DNA from: Manihot esculenta
Taxonomy: Eukaryota > Streptophyta > Magnoliopsida > Malpighiales > Euphorbiaceae
Assembly (NCBI RefSeq): GCF_001659605.2
Contig: NC_035171.2
Coordinates: 26,453,825 to 26,517,824, forward strand
DNA: 64,000 bases
Direction: 5' to 3'
Below the pieces are notes generated by a model. That model was not told the origin of the DNA. It worked only from the letters and a program-made list of their open reading frames with translations, and did not search any database. Below are positions 36,376-48,492 of this stretch, piece after piece. How positions within the stretch are numbered: position 1 is the first letter of the stretch; every line of letters starts with the position of its first letter. The position numbers and the translations under genes are program-made.

Positions 36376-37266
36376 ACCCCGTGACCGAAACAGGCGAGGT
36401 TTTCTCTCCCATTTCGGCCGACGGTAAGCTTTAGCCCTCCTATGGTCATTTTAAGTGTTTTCCCTCAAATCCTTTAGATCTTAACAAGTTACATCTTGTT
36501 TTTGAAGAGTTTTAAAGTTTAAGCAAGTTTTGGAGCTTTGAGGTTCAAGAACTCGAATCTCCCCACCTTCGAGCTAGGATCGTTTCTCTCTCGATCTTCA
36601 AGAGGTAAGAGCCGATCTCTAGTTCTATATGTGTTTTAAGTAAGTTTTATGCAAGGTTTTGGGGTAGAAATGCATGAGTAGGCTTGATGAGTTTTTATGA
36701 AAAATCCATGGTTTTAATGTGTGTTTATGTGCAATGTGGCTTGCTTGTGTGTTGTAGTTGGGGTTTAAGCTTGTTGGAGGCCCCTAGGAGCTTGCATGCT
36801 TGAGTATGTTTGTTGTAGAATAGGTTTATGCATGATTGGTTGTGTAGGGGGTTGTTTTGGGCATGAAGAGCCAAGTTTCTGCCCTTTGGCAGAAACCAGG
36901 TTCGGCAGCCGAAGGTACTTTCGGCCGCCGAACCAGCTTGGGAGGCAGCTTTAGGCTGCCGAAGCCTGCCCCCGAAAGTTGGAGTTTCGGCTCTGTCCGA
37001 GACTTTCGGCCGCCGAAGGTGCCGCCGAACATGCATGAGTTTCGTCTCTGTCTGGGAGTTTCGGCCGCCGAAGGTGCCGCCGAACCTGCCTGACTTTCGG
37101 CTCTGGAGGGACTTTCGGCCGCCGAAGGTGCCGCCGAAAGTGCCCTTTCCAGCCTTTTCTTGCATGTTTTCTAGGATTGTTTTGAGGTGTTTCTAGGAGG
37201 TTTTTGGGGGTATGTTTAGAGTTATGTTCTTGTTGTTTGGTGCCTCATTTGAGTCCACCTGTGTAG

Positions 37267-37341
37267 GTTCGGACCCGAGGACCCGAGACCCCCGGTTGTG
37301 AGATAGTCTTTCAGAGTTCGTTGTCAAGCTTCAGTCACCAG
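37267..37341 (+). other. Putative noncoding LTR exon in E4
   Basis: 75 nt between an acceptor-like TGTGTAG (ending 37,266) and a donor-like CAGGTGAGTGGG (GT at 37,342). The same arrangement, 61-85 nt long, is present in all seven LTR types in the window although the exon sequence differs. An upstream donor (AAGAGGTAAG, 36,605) and a downstream acceptor (CCCCTAACCCCAG then TTGCAGG, 37,979) complete it. No transcript evidence is available to me. Confidence 0.4.
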
Positions 37342-38429
37342 GTGAGTGGGATTATTTCCCTAAGTTTTTCAGTAATAAATAAATGAACAAATGAATGAAT
37401 CTGATAGCATACTCATGCATCATTAATGCCATGCGATGTTTCAGGATGTTTGCATTAGAAATTCACGAATATGTTGCATTGCATAATTTGATGTTGATGT
37501 GGATGGTTATTGGGTGATCCATAGTCCTCTAATGTTATGTTATGATGATATGTTATGGAAGACCAGTGAGGCCCATTCTACGCCCCTGGCATTATGTAAG
37601 AGAAAGACCAGTGAGGCCCATTCTACGCCCCTGGCACTTTGGAATGTTATGTTATGTATGTTATGTAAGAGAAAGACCAGCGAGGCCCATTCTACGCCCC
37701 TGGCACTTGGAGATGTGAGGACTAATGGTGACAATACCATCCTTTATGTGATTAAATGTGATGTGTTGCATTTCATGAAAGCATGTAAAGTAAAAATTAT
37801 GTTATTTAATGTTAATAATAAAATGAATAATAATATACCTAAAAAGTGTGGAACTAAATCAAATGTAAATAATAAAATGAAGAATAAAATACCTAAAAAT
37901 GGAGGAATTAATATCATGTTTTTACTTTTGCTCACTGGGCTTTTTAGCTCACCCCTCTCCCCTAACCCCAGTCTTGCAGGTACTGTGTAGATAGAGAAGT
38001 CAGAAGAGTAAGAGGAGGTTATGTAATAGAATAGCTGTGGACATGGTTTATTCATAATGTAAAAGTATGTTATGTAATGTAAGTTTTATAGTGTGCTTGA
38101 CTAGAGTCTGTTGTAATCCCTTAAATACATGAGATAAATGTTTTATGATGTTTATGTAACCCAAGCCTGATATATGTTATGTACCCCATTGGAGTATTTG
38201 TTGAGAACTTCAATGAGGGGTTTATGTTATGGTTATGCATGCACAGGCTAGGCTGGGTAAAGAAATGTTTGAATGAAAGAAAAGTTTTAATTTTTATGTA
38301 TGTTTTGGTTCATGTATGGGATTGAACAGATTCACAGGATGTATGTTTGGCTTGCTACGGGTTCCGGCGGCCTTAAGCCGACCTGAATCCTAGCGCCGGT
38401 AGCGGTCCGGTTTCCGGGTCGTTACAGAA

Positions 38430-38441
38430 TGGTATCAGAGC
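38430..38441 (+). other. E4 primer binding site (tRNA-iMet)
   Basis: TGGTATCAGAGC three bases after the LTR end; complementary to the 3' end of initiator tRNA-Met. First-strand cDNA synthesis would start here. Confidence 0.92.
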
Positions 38442-38676
38442 CCTAGGTTCATATGGTCGGACCTAGAGTGTCGGGCTCATAGATGTTATAGAAAGGTCAA
38501 GCACAATAGGAAATCATGTCCACTAGGATAGGATGTAGAGTCCTATCTAGAATGAAAGTATGTATGCCATGAGATATGCTATGAATATGATGTGTATATG
38601 ATGTGGGTTCATGTGTTTCCACATGAACCATTTGATGCTAATGTTTTGTTATCTGTGCTATTTTTCAGTAAACAGA

Positions 38677-41600
38677 ATGCGAGGGACTCGTCGATCAGCT
38701 AGATTGACTAGAGTACCACCGGAGGATGAGGGCACGAGCGCCCGTCCTCCAGCATTGCCAAGGGCAATGTCAAGCAGGTCCAACAGGGACAGAACAGTGA
38801 GGGACCCTAGAAGGTCCTTGGATCTGGGTAGAAGCAGATCAGTAAGGGGTACAGTGCAAGAAAGAATGTCAGTTGATGGAGAAGAAGAGATGGATGTGGA
38901 GCAGAGGAGGGACGGTAACCTTGGTGTAAACATGCCAGAAGAGGGCATGGGTGAGTCTCAGGGAGGCACTCAGGCCTCGGGGTTTGTTCTACCACCCCAG
39001 TACCCACCTTTTTCACCATACCCCGGGTATTCGATGGGAAGTACATCGGATTACCCCAGTTTTAATCCTTACCCTTCTCACATGCCATATCCACCTTTCT
39101 ACCCCCAGTATCCACAGTACCCTATGTACCCACCTCCATCCTTCCATCCAGGCACAGCAAACCCTATCCCAGGGGATGTCGCACCACCACCACAAGCAGA
39201 ACCCACAGTTCCAGAAACCCAAAGACCTCAACCTACCTCATCTGGAGGGAGCAAGGCCAAGATGACCGACTATATGAAGTTGGGTGCTCCCCAGTTTGAT
39301 ACAGATGATGATCCGTTTGTGTACCTGGAGAAGGTCAAAACAATTACAGATGAGATAGGTGCTGATGACAGCAGAGCCATTCAGATGGCTGGTTTCACCC
39401 TGAAATGCAAAAAGGCCCGTGAGTGGTTCAAGGGCTATGTGAAACCGAGGGTGGACAGTCTTTCATGGGAGGAGTTTGCGAATGAGTTCGCAGGATGGGC
39501 TTTCCCTGACAGTTCCAGGGAGCTGAAGATGATTGAGTTTGAACAGCTGAAGCAGACAGATGAGATGGGTGTCGATGAGTACACCGATAGATTTTTAGAG
39601 TTGTTACCGTTTGCTGGGCAACATCTGGACACAGATCCGAAGAAGTCAAGGAGGTATATCATGAGGCTCCATTCCAGGTATTCCTCCTTGGTTCAGTCAG
39701 CTGATAGAGAAAGTTTCCATGCCATTGTAGACATGGCCAGGAGAATGGAGGCTAGTGCAATCATCGAGGGGACTGTTAAACAGTCAGTGACACAGCCTTC
39801 AGGTTCTAAGACCCCAGGTGGGGGAAGGATAGACCCTTCATCCTTGAGTTCAGCTAGTAAGAAGTGGAGCAGTACCACTAAGAAACCAAAGAAGAGTAAG
39901 TTCTGGAGCAAGATCAAATCAGGTTTGGGACTAGGAAGTGGCTCAAGCTCTGGTGCTGATAATGCAGTGTGTGCGAGGTGTGGTAAGCTACACAGAGGGG
40001 TATGCCGTTTTGGGACAACAGCCTGCTACAGGTGTGGGCAAGAGGGACACATGTCCATGGAGTGTCCTAGAGCAGTTCCTATGGCACGGCCCCAGCAGAC
40101 TACTTCAGGTAGCGTGGCACAGCCAGCAGCTTCGGTCGCAACACAGGCTAGTGGCAGAGGCCGAGGGAGAGGGTCAGCCTCTTCTTCATCAGTTTACAGA
40201 GGGGAAGGTCCGTCAGCTCCAGCACGGATCTTCACAATGACTCAGCAGGAGGCAAACGCATCCAACACCGTGGTGTCAGGTAATATCATCATTGGTTGTT
40301 CAGATGCTTATGCCTTAATGGACCCGGGTGCATCCCATTCTTTTGTTTCTCCGAGAGCGGTCGAGAGGTTGGGTTTGATGGTCTCTGGGTTAGAGTGTCC
40401 CCTATGGGTCAGTGGACCCAAGTGTGACCCGTCAGTGGCAGAGTCAGTTTGCCAGTACAGTCCAGTTTTCATAGAGGGAAGATGCCTATCCGCCGACCTT
40501 GTGGTTCTAGACTTGACAGATTTTGACGTCATTCTAGGGATGGATTGGCTATCTACCCATGGTGCTACCTTGGATTGCAGAAACAAGGTAGTTAAGTTCA
40601 GATGTCAGGATGGGTCAGAGGTTGTCTTTAGAGGAGACAGGGGGAGTACACCTAGAGGTTTGATATCAGCCCTGCAGGCTCGTAGGCTACTCAGGAGGGG
40701 TTGTCAGGGTTATCTAGCTCATGTGAGAGAGCTAGACAGAGATGTCAGAGAGCCCGCCTCAGTGCCTGTGGTTAGAGAGTTCTTAGATGTTTTCCCAGAC
40801 GAACTGCCAGGTTTACCGCCTCCTAGGGAGATAGAGTTCGAGATAGAATTGATGCCAGGAACCAGACCGATCTCTATCCCTCCCTACAGGATGGCGCCAG
40901 CAGAGCTGAAGGAGCTTAAAGAACAGTTGCAAGAGCTGGTAGATAAGGGTTTCATCCGACCGAGTACCTCACCCTGGGGTGCTCCAGTGTTGTTCGTGAA
41001 AAAGAAGGATGGATCCCTCAGACTTTGTATCGACTACAGACAGTTGAACAAAGTCACTACCAAGAATAGGTACCCTTTGCCAAGGATCGATGATCTATTT
41101 GACCAATTAGCAGGAGCCGGTTGTTTTTCCAAAATAGATCTAAGATCTGGGTACCATCAGCTGAAGATCAGAGATGAAGACGTGCCAAAGACAGCTTTCA
41201 GAACCAGATATGGGCACTATGAGTTCCTAGTAATGCCGTTCGGGTTAACAAACGCCCCTGCAGCATTCATGGATCTCATGAACAGAGTGTTTAGCCAATA
41301 CCTGGATCACTTCGTTATTGTCTTCATAGATGATATCTTAGTGTATTCCAGGAATGCAGAAGAGCATGCCCATCATCTGCGGTTGGTCTTGCAGACTTTG
41401 AGGGAACATGGCTTGTATGCCAAGTTCTCTAAATGTGAGTTCTGGCTGAGGAGCATTTCGTTCTTGGGGCATGTAGTGTCAGAGAATGGTATTGAGGTGG
41501 ACCCCAAGAAGACAGAAACTGTGGCTAACTGGCCTAGACCCACTTCAGTGACAGAGATTAGAAGTTTCTTGGGTTTGGCTGGTTACTACAGGAGGTTCGT

Positions 41601-43665
41601 TCAGGACTTCTCAAGGATAGCAGCTCCTCTGACCAGGTTAACCAAAAAGAATCAGAAATTTTTGTGGACCGACCTATGCGAAGAGAGTTTTGAGGAGCTT
41701 AAGAAGAGGTTGACGTCGGCACCAGTCTTAGCTTTGCCATCTAGCAATGAGGACTTTACAGTCTTTTGTGATGCGTCCCGTGTGGGACTGGGTTGTGTAC
41801 TGATGCAGAATGAGAAGGTGATTGCTTATGCTTCTAGGCAGCTGAAGAAGCATGAGTTGAATTACCCCACACACGACCTGGAGATGGCAGCAGTAATCTT
41901 TGCACTCAAGATGTGGAGGCATTACCTCTATGGGGTAAAATGTGAGATCTTCACAGATCATAAGAGCCTGCAGTACATCCTGAGTCAAAGAGATTTGAAC
42001 TTGAGACAGAGAAGATGGGTAGAACTGCTCAGTGACTACGATTGCAAAATTCAGTATCATCCGGGTAAGGCTAATGTTGTAGCTGATGCCTTAAGCCGGA
42101 AATCACTCGGCAGTCTATCCCACATCACAGCAGAACGAAGACCAGTAGTAAAGGAGTTCTACAAGCTCATCGAAGAAGGGCTACAGTTAGAGTTGGCGGG
42201 TACAGGTGCCTTGTTGGCTCAGATGAAAGTGACACCCGTGTTCCTTGAGCAAGTTGCTCAGAAACAGCATGAGGACCCCGAATTAGTGAAGATTGCCAGG
42301 ACTGTTCAGTCAGGCAATGATAGTGAGTTCAGATTCGACAGTAAGGGGATCCTCCGCTATGGGAGTCGATTATGTGTACCAGACGACATAGGGCTAAAAG
42401 GAGACATTATGAGAGAGGCTCATAATGCAAGATACAGCATTCACCCTGGAGCCACCAAGATGTACCAAGATTTGAAGAAAGTTTATTGGTGGCCAGCAAT
42501 GAAGAAAGAAGTGGCACAGTTCGTGTCAGCCTGCGAAGTGTGTCAGAGGGTGAAACTGGAACATCAGAAGCCAGCTGGAATGCTTAACCCGCTACCTATT
42601 CCAGAATGGAAATGGGAAAATATAGCTATGGACTTCGTAGTAGGGTTACCGGCTGCGTCCAACAGAGTGGACTCCATATGGGTGATTGTGGACAGACTCA
42701 CCAAATCTGCTCACTTCATTCCTGTCAGGAGCGGCTATTCTGTGGACAAGTTGGCGCAGGTGTATGTGGACGAGATCGTCAGGCTGCATGGGGTTCCCAT
42801 TTCGATAGTGTCAGATAGAGGGCCCCAGTTCACCTCCAGGTTTTGGCGGAGTCTGCAGAATGCCATGGGTACTAGGTTGGATTTCAGCACTGCCTTCCAC
42901 CCCCAGACTGATGGACAGTCAGAAAGGACCATCCAGACTATCGAGGATATGCTCAGAATGTGTGTGCTGGACTTTGGCGGTTCTTGGAGGCAGCATCTAC
43001 CTTTGGTGGAGTTTGCCTACAATAACAGCCATCATGCTAGCATCGGGATGGCTCCATATGAAGCTTTGTACGGAAGGAAGTGCAGATCACCTGTTTGCTG
43101 GGAGGAAGTTGGAGAGAAGGCCTTGGCAGGGCCTGAGCTAGTAGAGATTACCAGCAGGGTGGTACCCATAATCAGAGAAAGAATCAAGACTGCTGCAAGC
43201 AGACAGAAGAGTTATGCAGACATCCGCAGAAGGCAGTTAGAGTTTCAGGAGGGGGATCTGGTATTGCTTAAGGTGTCTCCAATGAAGGGAGTGGTTCGCT
43301 TCGGGAAGAAAGGTAAACTAGCCCCACGATACATCGGACCCTTTGAAATCTTGCAAAAGATTGGGAATGTGTCGTACAGGCTAGATTTACCTGCTTCAAT
43401 GGCAAGAATCCATCCGGTTTTCCATGTTTCGATGTTGAGGAAGTTTGTGTCAGATCCGAGCAAGGTTCTTAGTGAGCCTGATGTGGAGGTCCAAGAGGAT
43501 CTCACCTATGTTGAACAGCCAGTACGGATCATAGACACGCAGATCAGAAAGTTAAGAAACAAGGAAATCCCGATGGTGAAAGTCCTGTGGAACCACCACA
43601 ACTTGGAAGAGTGCACTTGGGAGACACGGGAGTCTATGCTCCAGCAGTACCCTCAGCTTTTTTAA
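38677..43665 (+). CDS. E4 Gag-Pol polyprotein, intact
   Basis: 1,662 residues, no stop or frameshift. I start at the ATG at 38,677 (MRGTRRSAR), the start shared by all sister elements and directly after a TTTTTCAG tract; an in-frame ATG at 38,611 would add 22 residues of leader. Order: Pro/Tyr-rich disordered region (about 100-180), Gag core (about 195-370), zinc motif [12 protein letters not shown] and knuckle [14 protein letters not shown] (from Cys450), protease MDPGAS (Asp549), RT (about 720-960) with [10 protein letters not shown] (Asp885, Asp886), RNase H (Asp1032, Asp1094), integrase with zinc residues His1249, His1256, Cys1286, Cys1289 and catalytic Asp1319, Asp1380, Glu1416 in exact D,D(35)E spacing, and a chromodomain-like tail (1,629-1,662). 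It makes virus-like particles, copies the RNA and integrates it; chromodomains of this group are thought to steer integration to heterochromatin. Confidence 0.95.
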   Translation: MRGTRRSARLTRVPPEDEGTSARPPALPRAMSSRSNRDRTVRDPRRSLDLGRSRSVRGTVQERMSVDGEEEMDVEQRRDGNLGVNMPEEGMGESQGGTQASGFVLPPQYPPFSPYPGYSMGSTSDYPSFNPYPSHMPYPPFYPQYPQYPMYPPPSFHPGTANPIPGDVAPPPQAEPTVPETQRPQPTSSGGSKAKMTDYMKLGAPQFDTDDDPFVYLEKVKTITDEIGADDSRAIQMAGFTLKCKKAREWFKGYVKPRVDSLSWEEFANEFAGWAFPDSSRELKMIEFEQLKQTDEMGVDEYTDRFLELLPFAGQHLDTDPKKSRRYIMRLHSRYSSLVQSADRESFHAIVDMARRMEASAIIEGTVKQSVTQPSGSKTPGGGRIDPSSLSSASKKWSSTTKKPKKSKFWSKIKSGLGLGSGSSSGADNAVCARCGKLHRGVCRFGTTACYRCGQEGHMSMECPRAVPMARPQQTTSGSVAQPAASVATQASGRGRGRGSASSSSVYRGEGPSAPARIFTMTQQEANASNTVVSGNIIIGCSDAYALMDPGASHSFVSPRAVERLGLMVSGLECPLWVSGPKCDPSVAESVCQYSPVFIEGRCLSADLVVLDLTDFDVILGMDWLSTHGATLDCRNKVVKFRCQDGSEVVFRGDRGSTPRGLISALQARRLLRRGCQGYLAHVRELDRDVREPASVPVVREFLDVFPDELPGLPPPREIEFEIELMPGTRPISIPPYRMAPAELKELKEQLQELVDKGFIRPSTSPWGAPVLFVKKKDGSLRLCIDYRQLNKVTTKNRYPLPRIDDLFDQLAGAGCFSKIDLRSGYHQLKIRDEDVPKTAFRTRYGHYEFLVMPFGLTNAPAAFMDLMNRVFSQYLDHFVIVFIDDILVYSRNAEEHAHHLRLVLQTLREHGLYAKFSKCEFWLRSISFLGHVVSENGIEVDPKKTETVANWPRPTSVTEIRSFLGLAGYYRRFVQDFSRIAAPLTRLTKKNQKFLWTDLCEESFEELKKRLTSAPVLALPSSNEDFTVFCDASRVGLGCVLMQNEKVIAYASRQLKKHELNYPTHDLEMAAVIFALKMWRHYLYGVKCEIFTDHKSLQYILSQRDLNLRQRRWVELLSDYDCKIQYHPGKANVVADALSRKSLGSLSHITAERRPVVKEFYKLIEEGLQLELAGTGALLAQMKVTPVFLEQVAQKQHEDPELVKIARTVQSGNDSEFRFDSKGILRYGSRLCVPDDIGLKGDIMREAHNARYSIHPGATKMYQDLKKVYWWPAMKKEVAQFVSACEVCQRVKLEHQKPAGMLNPLPIPEWKWENIAMDFVVGLPAASNRVDSIWVIVDRLTKSAHFIPVRSGYSVDKLAQVYVDEIVRLHGVPISIVSDRGPQFTSRFWRSLQNAMGTRLDFSTAFHPQTDGQSERTIQTIEDMLRMCVLDFGGSWRQHLPLVEFAYNNSHHASIGMAPYEALYGRKCRSPVCWEEVGEKALAGPELVEITSRVVPIIRERIKTAASRQKSYADIRRRQLEFQEGDLVLLKVSPMKGVVRFGKKGKLAPRYIGPFEILQKIGNVSYRLDLPASMARIHPVFHVSMLRKFVSDPSKVLSEPDVEVQEDLTYVEQPVRIIDTQIRKLRNKEIPMVKVLWNHHNLEECTWETRESMLQQYPQLF

Positions 43666-43735
43666 GGTTAGATCCCTATGTGTTGATGTGCTTTGTATGT
43701 ATATTATATGTTTGCCATGTTATGTGTTGTTTGGT

Positions 43736-43772
43736 GAACATTCGGGGACGAATGTTCTTAAGGGGGGAAGAA
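43736..43772 (+). other. E4 inverted repeat and polypurine tract
   Basis: Arms GAACATTCG and CGAATGTTC around GGGA (43,736-43,757), then the polypurine tract AAGGGGGGAAGAA (43,760-43,772) ending at the LTR. The tract primes plus-strand DNA. The hairpin is kept in E2 and E3, with one arm slightly decayed in E1 and E5. Confidence 0.85.
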
Positions 43773-46189
43773 TGTAATACCCGGCTAGACTCCGGTATCG
43801 GAATTCCTACCGTCCGGTGGAATCTCGGATGTCGGAAACCTCTAGAAGGGTAAAACCATGTTTTATGAAATGTTTTTAATGTATTTTATGTTTTTTTAAG
43901 CAAAAAGGAAATTGAGTTTTGAATGAAATAGACCAAGGAGACTTTGCCAGGTTCGGCCGCCGAAAGTTAAGTTCAGCCGCCGAACATGGTGGGGTTTTGG
44001 GAGCGCTTTAGGCCTTCGAAAGCCTTGTTTGAAAGACTCAAGGTTCGGCCGCCGAACCTCATGTTCGGCCGCCGAACATGCATGAGATGTGGGGGCACGT
44101 TAGGCCGCCGAAAGGTGGCAGAACCAGCCCTATAAGAGACCCCGTGACCGAAACAGGCAAGGTTTTCTCTCCCATTTCGGCCGACGGTAAGCTTTAGCCC
44201 TCCTATGGTCATTTTAAGTGTTTTCCCTCAAATCCTTTAGATCTTAACAAGTTACATCTTGTTTTTGAAGAGTTTTAAAGTTTAAGCAAGTTTTGGAGCT
44301 TTGAGGTTCAAGAACTCGAATCTCCCCACCTTCGAGCTAGGATCGTTTCTCTCTCGATCTTCAAGAGGTAAGAGCCGATCTCTAGTTCTATATGTGTTTT
44401 AAGTAAGTTTTATGCAAGGTTTTGGGGTAGAAATGCATGAGTAGGCTTGATGAGTTTTTATGAAAAATCCATGGTTTTAATGTGTGTTTATGTGCAATGT
44501 GGCTTGCTTGTGTGTTGTAGTTGGGGTTTAAGCTTGTTGGAGGCCCCTAGGAGCTTGCATGCTTGAGTATGTTTGTTGTAGAATAGGTTTATGCATGATT
44601 GGTTGTGTAGGGGGTTGTTTTGGGCATGAAGAGCCAAGTTTCTGCCCTTTGGCAGAAACCAGGTTCGGCAGCCGAAGGTACTTTCGGCCGCCGAACCAGC
44701 TTGGGAGGCAGCTTTAGGCTGCCGAAGCCTGCCCCCGAAAGTTGGAGTTTCGGCTCTGTCCGAGACTTTCGGCCGCCGAAGGTGCCGCCGAACATGCATG
44801 AGTTTCGTCTCTGTCTGGGAGTTTCGGCCGCCGAAGGTGCCGCCGAACCTGCCTGACTTTCGGCTCTGGAGGGACTTTCGGCCGCCGAAGGTGCCGCCGA
44901 AAGTGCCCTTTCCAGCCTTTTCTTGCATGTTTTCTAGGATTGTTTTGAGGTGTTTCTAGGAGGTTTTTGGGGGTATGTTTAGAGTTATGTTCTTGTTGTT
45001 TGGTGCCTCATTTGAGTCCACCTGTGTAGGTTCGGACCCGAGGACCCGAGACCCCCGGTTGTGAGATAGTCTTTCAGAGTTCGTTGTCAAGCTTCAGTCA
45101 CCAGGTGAGTGGGATTATTTCCCTAAGTTTTTCAGTAATAAATAAATGAACAAATGAATGAATCTGATAGCATACTCATGCATCATTAATGCCATGCGAT
45201 GTTTCAGGATGTTTGCATTAGAAATTCACGAATATGTTGCATTGCATAATTTGATGTTGATGTGGATGGTTATTGGGTGATCCATAGTCCTCTAATGTTA
45301 TGTTATGATGATATGTTATGGAAGACCAGTGAGGCCCATTCTACGCCCCTGGCATTATGTAAGAGAAAGACCAGTGAGGCCCATTCTATGCCCCTGGCAC
45401 TTTGGAATGTTATGTTATGTATGTTATGTAAGAGAAAGACCAGCGAGGCCCATTCTACGCCCCTGGCACTTGGAGATGTGAGGACTAATGGTGACAATAC
45501 CATCCTTTATGTGATTAAATGTGATGTGTTGCATTTCATGAAAGCATGTAAAGTAAAAATTATGTTATTTAATGTTAATAATAAAATGAATAATAATATA
45601 CCTAAAAAGTGTGGAACTAAATCAAATGTAAATAATAAAATGAAGAATAAAATACCTAAAAATGGAGGAATTAATATCATGTTTTTACTTTTGCTCACTG
45701 GGCTTTTTAGCTCACCCCTCTCCCCTAACCCCAGTCTTGCAGGTACTGTGTAGATAGAGAAGTCAGAAGAGTAAGAGGAGGTTATGTAATAGAATAGCTG
45801 TGGACATGGTTTATTCATAATGTAAAAGTATGTTATGTAATGTAAGTTTTATAGTGTGCTTGACTAGAGTCTATTGTAATCCCTTAAATACATGAGATAA
45901 ATGTTTTATGATGTTTATGTAACCCAAGCCTGATATATGTTATGTACCCCATTGGAGTATTTGTTGAGAACTTCAATGAGGGGTTTATGTTATGGTTATG
46001 CATGCACAGGCTAGGCTGGGTAAAGAAATGTTTGAATGAAAGAAAAGTTTTAATTTTTATGTATGTTTTGGTTCATGTATGGGATTGAACAGATTCACAG
46101 GATGTATGTTTGGCTTGCTACGGGTTCCGGCGGCCTTAAGCCGACCTGAATCCTAGCGCCGGTAGCGGTCCGGTTTCCGGGTCGTTACA
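43773..46189 (+). repeat. E4 3' LTR
   Basis: 2,417 bp, nearly identical to the 5' LTR. Differences seen include one T fewer in the T run near 43,890, and single base changes near 43,960, 43,976, 44,014, 44,159, 45,390 and 45,873. Same palindromes, tandem units and splice-like sites as the 5' copy. Followed by the CTGCA duplication. Confidence 0.95.
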
Positions 46190-46194
46190 CTGCA

Positions 46195-47520
46195 AGACTG
46201 GGGTTAAGGGAGTGGGATGAGCTCTATAGCCCAGTGAGTCGAACAGTAAAACTATTCAAATATGATCTGAAGGAATGCGTCATAACACAAACAATCCACA
46301 TCAAGAGTAAACCTGTCACCACATAGTCTCAGTAACTCTGTGCCAGGGCGTAGAATCGAGCACCTGGTCTTCCTGTCATATATGTATATGTGTATAACAC
46401 CTCTGTACTTACCATTGCCAGGGCGTAGTCAAAGGCTCCTGGTCTTTACTATAACTGCCAGGGCGTAGTCAAAGGCTCCTGGACTTTACTATACCTGCCA
46501 GGGCGTAGTCAAAGGCTCCTGGACTTCCTGTCTGAGACTATTGGATCATTCAGCATTCACCCACATCACCAAATAACTATGCAATGCAACATATTCGTGG
46601 ATACTAATGCAATCAAACTATTGCATAATCATGATGCATGAGATATGCTAAAACATGCCATTGTGCAATTAAAAGAGTTAAGTTTAGTTCCACTCACCTC
46701 TGGCTATCTGGACTGACTGACTCTGCAGGCTCTGTAAACTCTGGAGCAGTACCCACTGCTGCTCTCTCTGGTTCCTCTGGTCTGTATAGGTACAGATAAA
46801 CTCAAATGAGGGACCAAACTAGCTTATGAACAACTCTATTTAACTCCCCAAAAATCCCCTTAAACTCACTCTAACACTCATGCAAAGCATGCAAAAGAAA
46901 AGCTGGACAGAACACTTTCGGCGGCAGGTTCGGCGGCCGAAAGTCCTCTCCAGAGACGATACTCAAGCACCTTCGGCGGCCGAATCTCTACTTTCGGCAG
47001 CCGAACCCTTTCGGGGGCAAGTGTCGGAGGCCAAAAGGCACTCTAGAGACGAAAGTCTCTAACCTTCGGCAGCACCTTCGGCGGCCGAACTTCCCTCCAG
47101 AGCCGAAAGTCCAAAAGCTCGGGGGCAAGCTTGGGCAGCCGAAGCCACCTCCTCATGGGTTCGGCGGCCGAACCTGAGTTCATCAGCAGGGCAGAAACTT
47201 GCCCTGCCTCTCGCCAAATGCACCAAACTCCGCTCCAACTTCACCCCGCACTTCCTCAACTGGCATACACTCATGTATATACTCAAAGGGGTCAAAAACT
47301 ACCTGAAAACCCCAAACACACAACACAAACAAGCTCTATGCACAAAATCATCAAAACCTCACACTTAACCCTATTCATGCAACTCTCCCCCAAAACCACA
47401 TAAAACCTTCAGAAAACATAAAAACAAGCTCAGGATCTTCACTTACCTCTTGAAACCAAGAAGCTGAACGATCCTAACGTGGAGTTTTGGAGCAACTCTC
47501 CTTCAAACTCTCAAAACTTC
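46195..47520 (-). repeat. E3 hybrid LTR, main part after E4
   Basis: Continues 35,939-36,008 once E4 and one CTGCA are removed; together about 1.4 kb, LTR bases from about 1,858 down to 432. Same landmarks as 31,841-33,663. It ends at the same inversion breakpoint (cttcac) as the left copy. Confidence 0.88.
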
Positions 47521-48492
47521 ACAGGTCTATCTAGGATGAGATAGTGAGATTACATGGAGTTCCAGTGTCTATAGTTTCAGACAGAGGACCTCAGTTTACC
47601 TCCAGATTTTGGCGAAGTCTGCAGAGTGCGATGGGCACGAGATTAGATTTTAGCACTGCTTTCCAGCCACAGACTGATGGACAGTCAGAGAGGACCATCC
47701 AGACCATAGAGGATATGCTTCGACTGTGTGTGTTAGACTTTGGCTGTTCTTGGAGGCAGCATCTACCTTTGGTGGAGTTTGCCTACAATAACAGCCATCA
47801 TGCTAGCATAGGAATGGCTCCTTATGAAAGTGCAGATCCCCTGTTTGCTGGGAAGAGATAGGAGAGAAGGCTTTTGCAGGGCCAGAGTTAGTAGAGATTA
47901 CTAGTCGAGTGGTGCCTATGATGAGAGAGAGAATCAGAATAGCGCAGAGCAGACAGAAGAGTTATGCAGACGTTCGCAAAAAACAGTTAGAATTCCAGGA
48001 GGGTAATTGGGTATTGCTAAAAGTGTCTCCAATGAAAGGAGTGGTTCGGTTTGGAAAGAAGGGTAAGTTAGCCCCACGATACATTGGACTCTTTGAGATT
48101 TTGCAGAGGATCGGACATGTGTCGTATAAGCTGGATTTACCTGCTTCTATGGCGAGAATTCACCCGGTCTTTCATGTTTCTATGCTACAGCAGTTTGTGT
48201 CAGATCCGAATCAGGTTCTGAGTGAACCTGAGGTGGAGATTCATACAGATCTCACCTATATAGAGCAGCCAGTGCGGATTCTAGACACACAGATCAGACA
48301 GCTAAGGAACAAAGAGATCCCAATGGTGAAAGTTCTGTGGAACCACCATAATCTAGAAGAATGCACCTGGGAGACGCGGGAGTCTATGCTCCAGCAATAT
48401 CCATATTTGTTTTGAGGTTAGTTACCTCCTTTTTATGTATTACTTGTTTGTTTTAGGAACATTCGAGGACGAATGTTCTTAAGGGGGGAGAA
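47521..48492 (+). pseudogene. E3 inverted block 2: integrase C-terminal half and polypurine tract
   Basis: Same content and same breakpoints as 33,664-34,651, so a duplicate of it. A deletion of about 19 bp near 47,828 removes part of the EALYGRK stretch and shifts the frame; the frame is open again from about 47,909 to the stop at 48,415. Polypurine tract at 48,481-48,492. Confidence 0.88.

Larger units (their letters stand above)
36009..38426 (+). repeat. E4 5' LTR
   Basis: 2,418 bp, TGTAATACCC...GTCGTTACA. TATAAGAG at 36,368-36,375. TTCGGCNGCCGAA clusters at 36,187-36,350 and 36,898-37,140. Three units of gaccagtgaggcccattcta plus cgcccctggc at 37,554-37,709. Splice-like sites: GT 36,605, AG 37,265-37,266, GT 37,342, AG 37,978-37,979. 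AATAAA at 37,374-37,379 is a possible poly(A) signal. Confidence 0.95.
36009..46189 (+). mobile_element. E4: intact, young Ty3/gypsy chromovirus (Tekay/Del-like)
   Basis: 10,181 bp, flanked by perfect CTGCA duplications (36,004-36,008 and 46,190-46,194). 5' LTR 36,009-38,426, primer site, one open gag-pol frame to 43,665, polypurine tract, 3' LTR 43,773-46,189. I found about six substitutions and one T-run length difference between the LTRs, roughly 0.25%. At the commonly used rate of 1.3e-8 per site per year that is on the order of 100,000 years; this is an estimate by eye. It is the innermost and youngest element, and the only one here that looks able to move by itself. Confidence 0.95.

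Noticed and set aside
36725..37165. A 146-residue minus-strand frame repeated identically at 44,488-44,928
   Set aside because: It lies in the LTR palindrome cluster; its Gly-Arg-Lys rich text is the translated TTCGGC repeats. The two copies are the two LTRs of one young element, so identity says nothing about coding.
37499..37990. A 163-residue plus-strand frame in the E4 LTR, also at 45,262-45,753
   Set aside because: It spans the minisatellite and an AT-rich stretch of the LTR, is not kept in the other LTR families, and has no recognisable domain.
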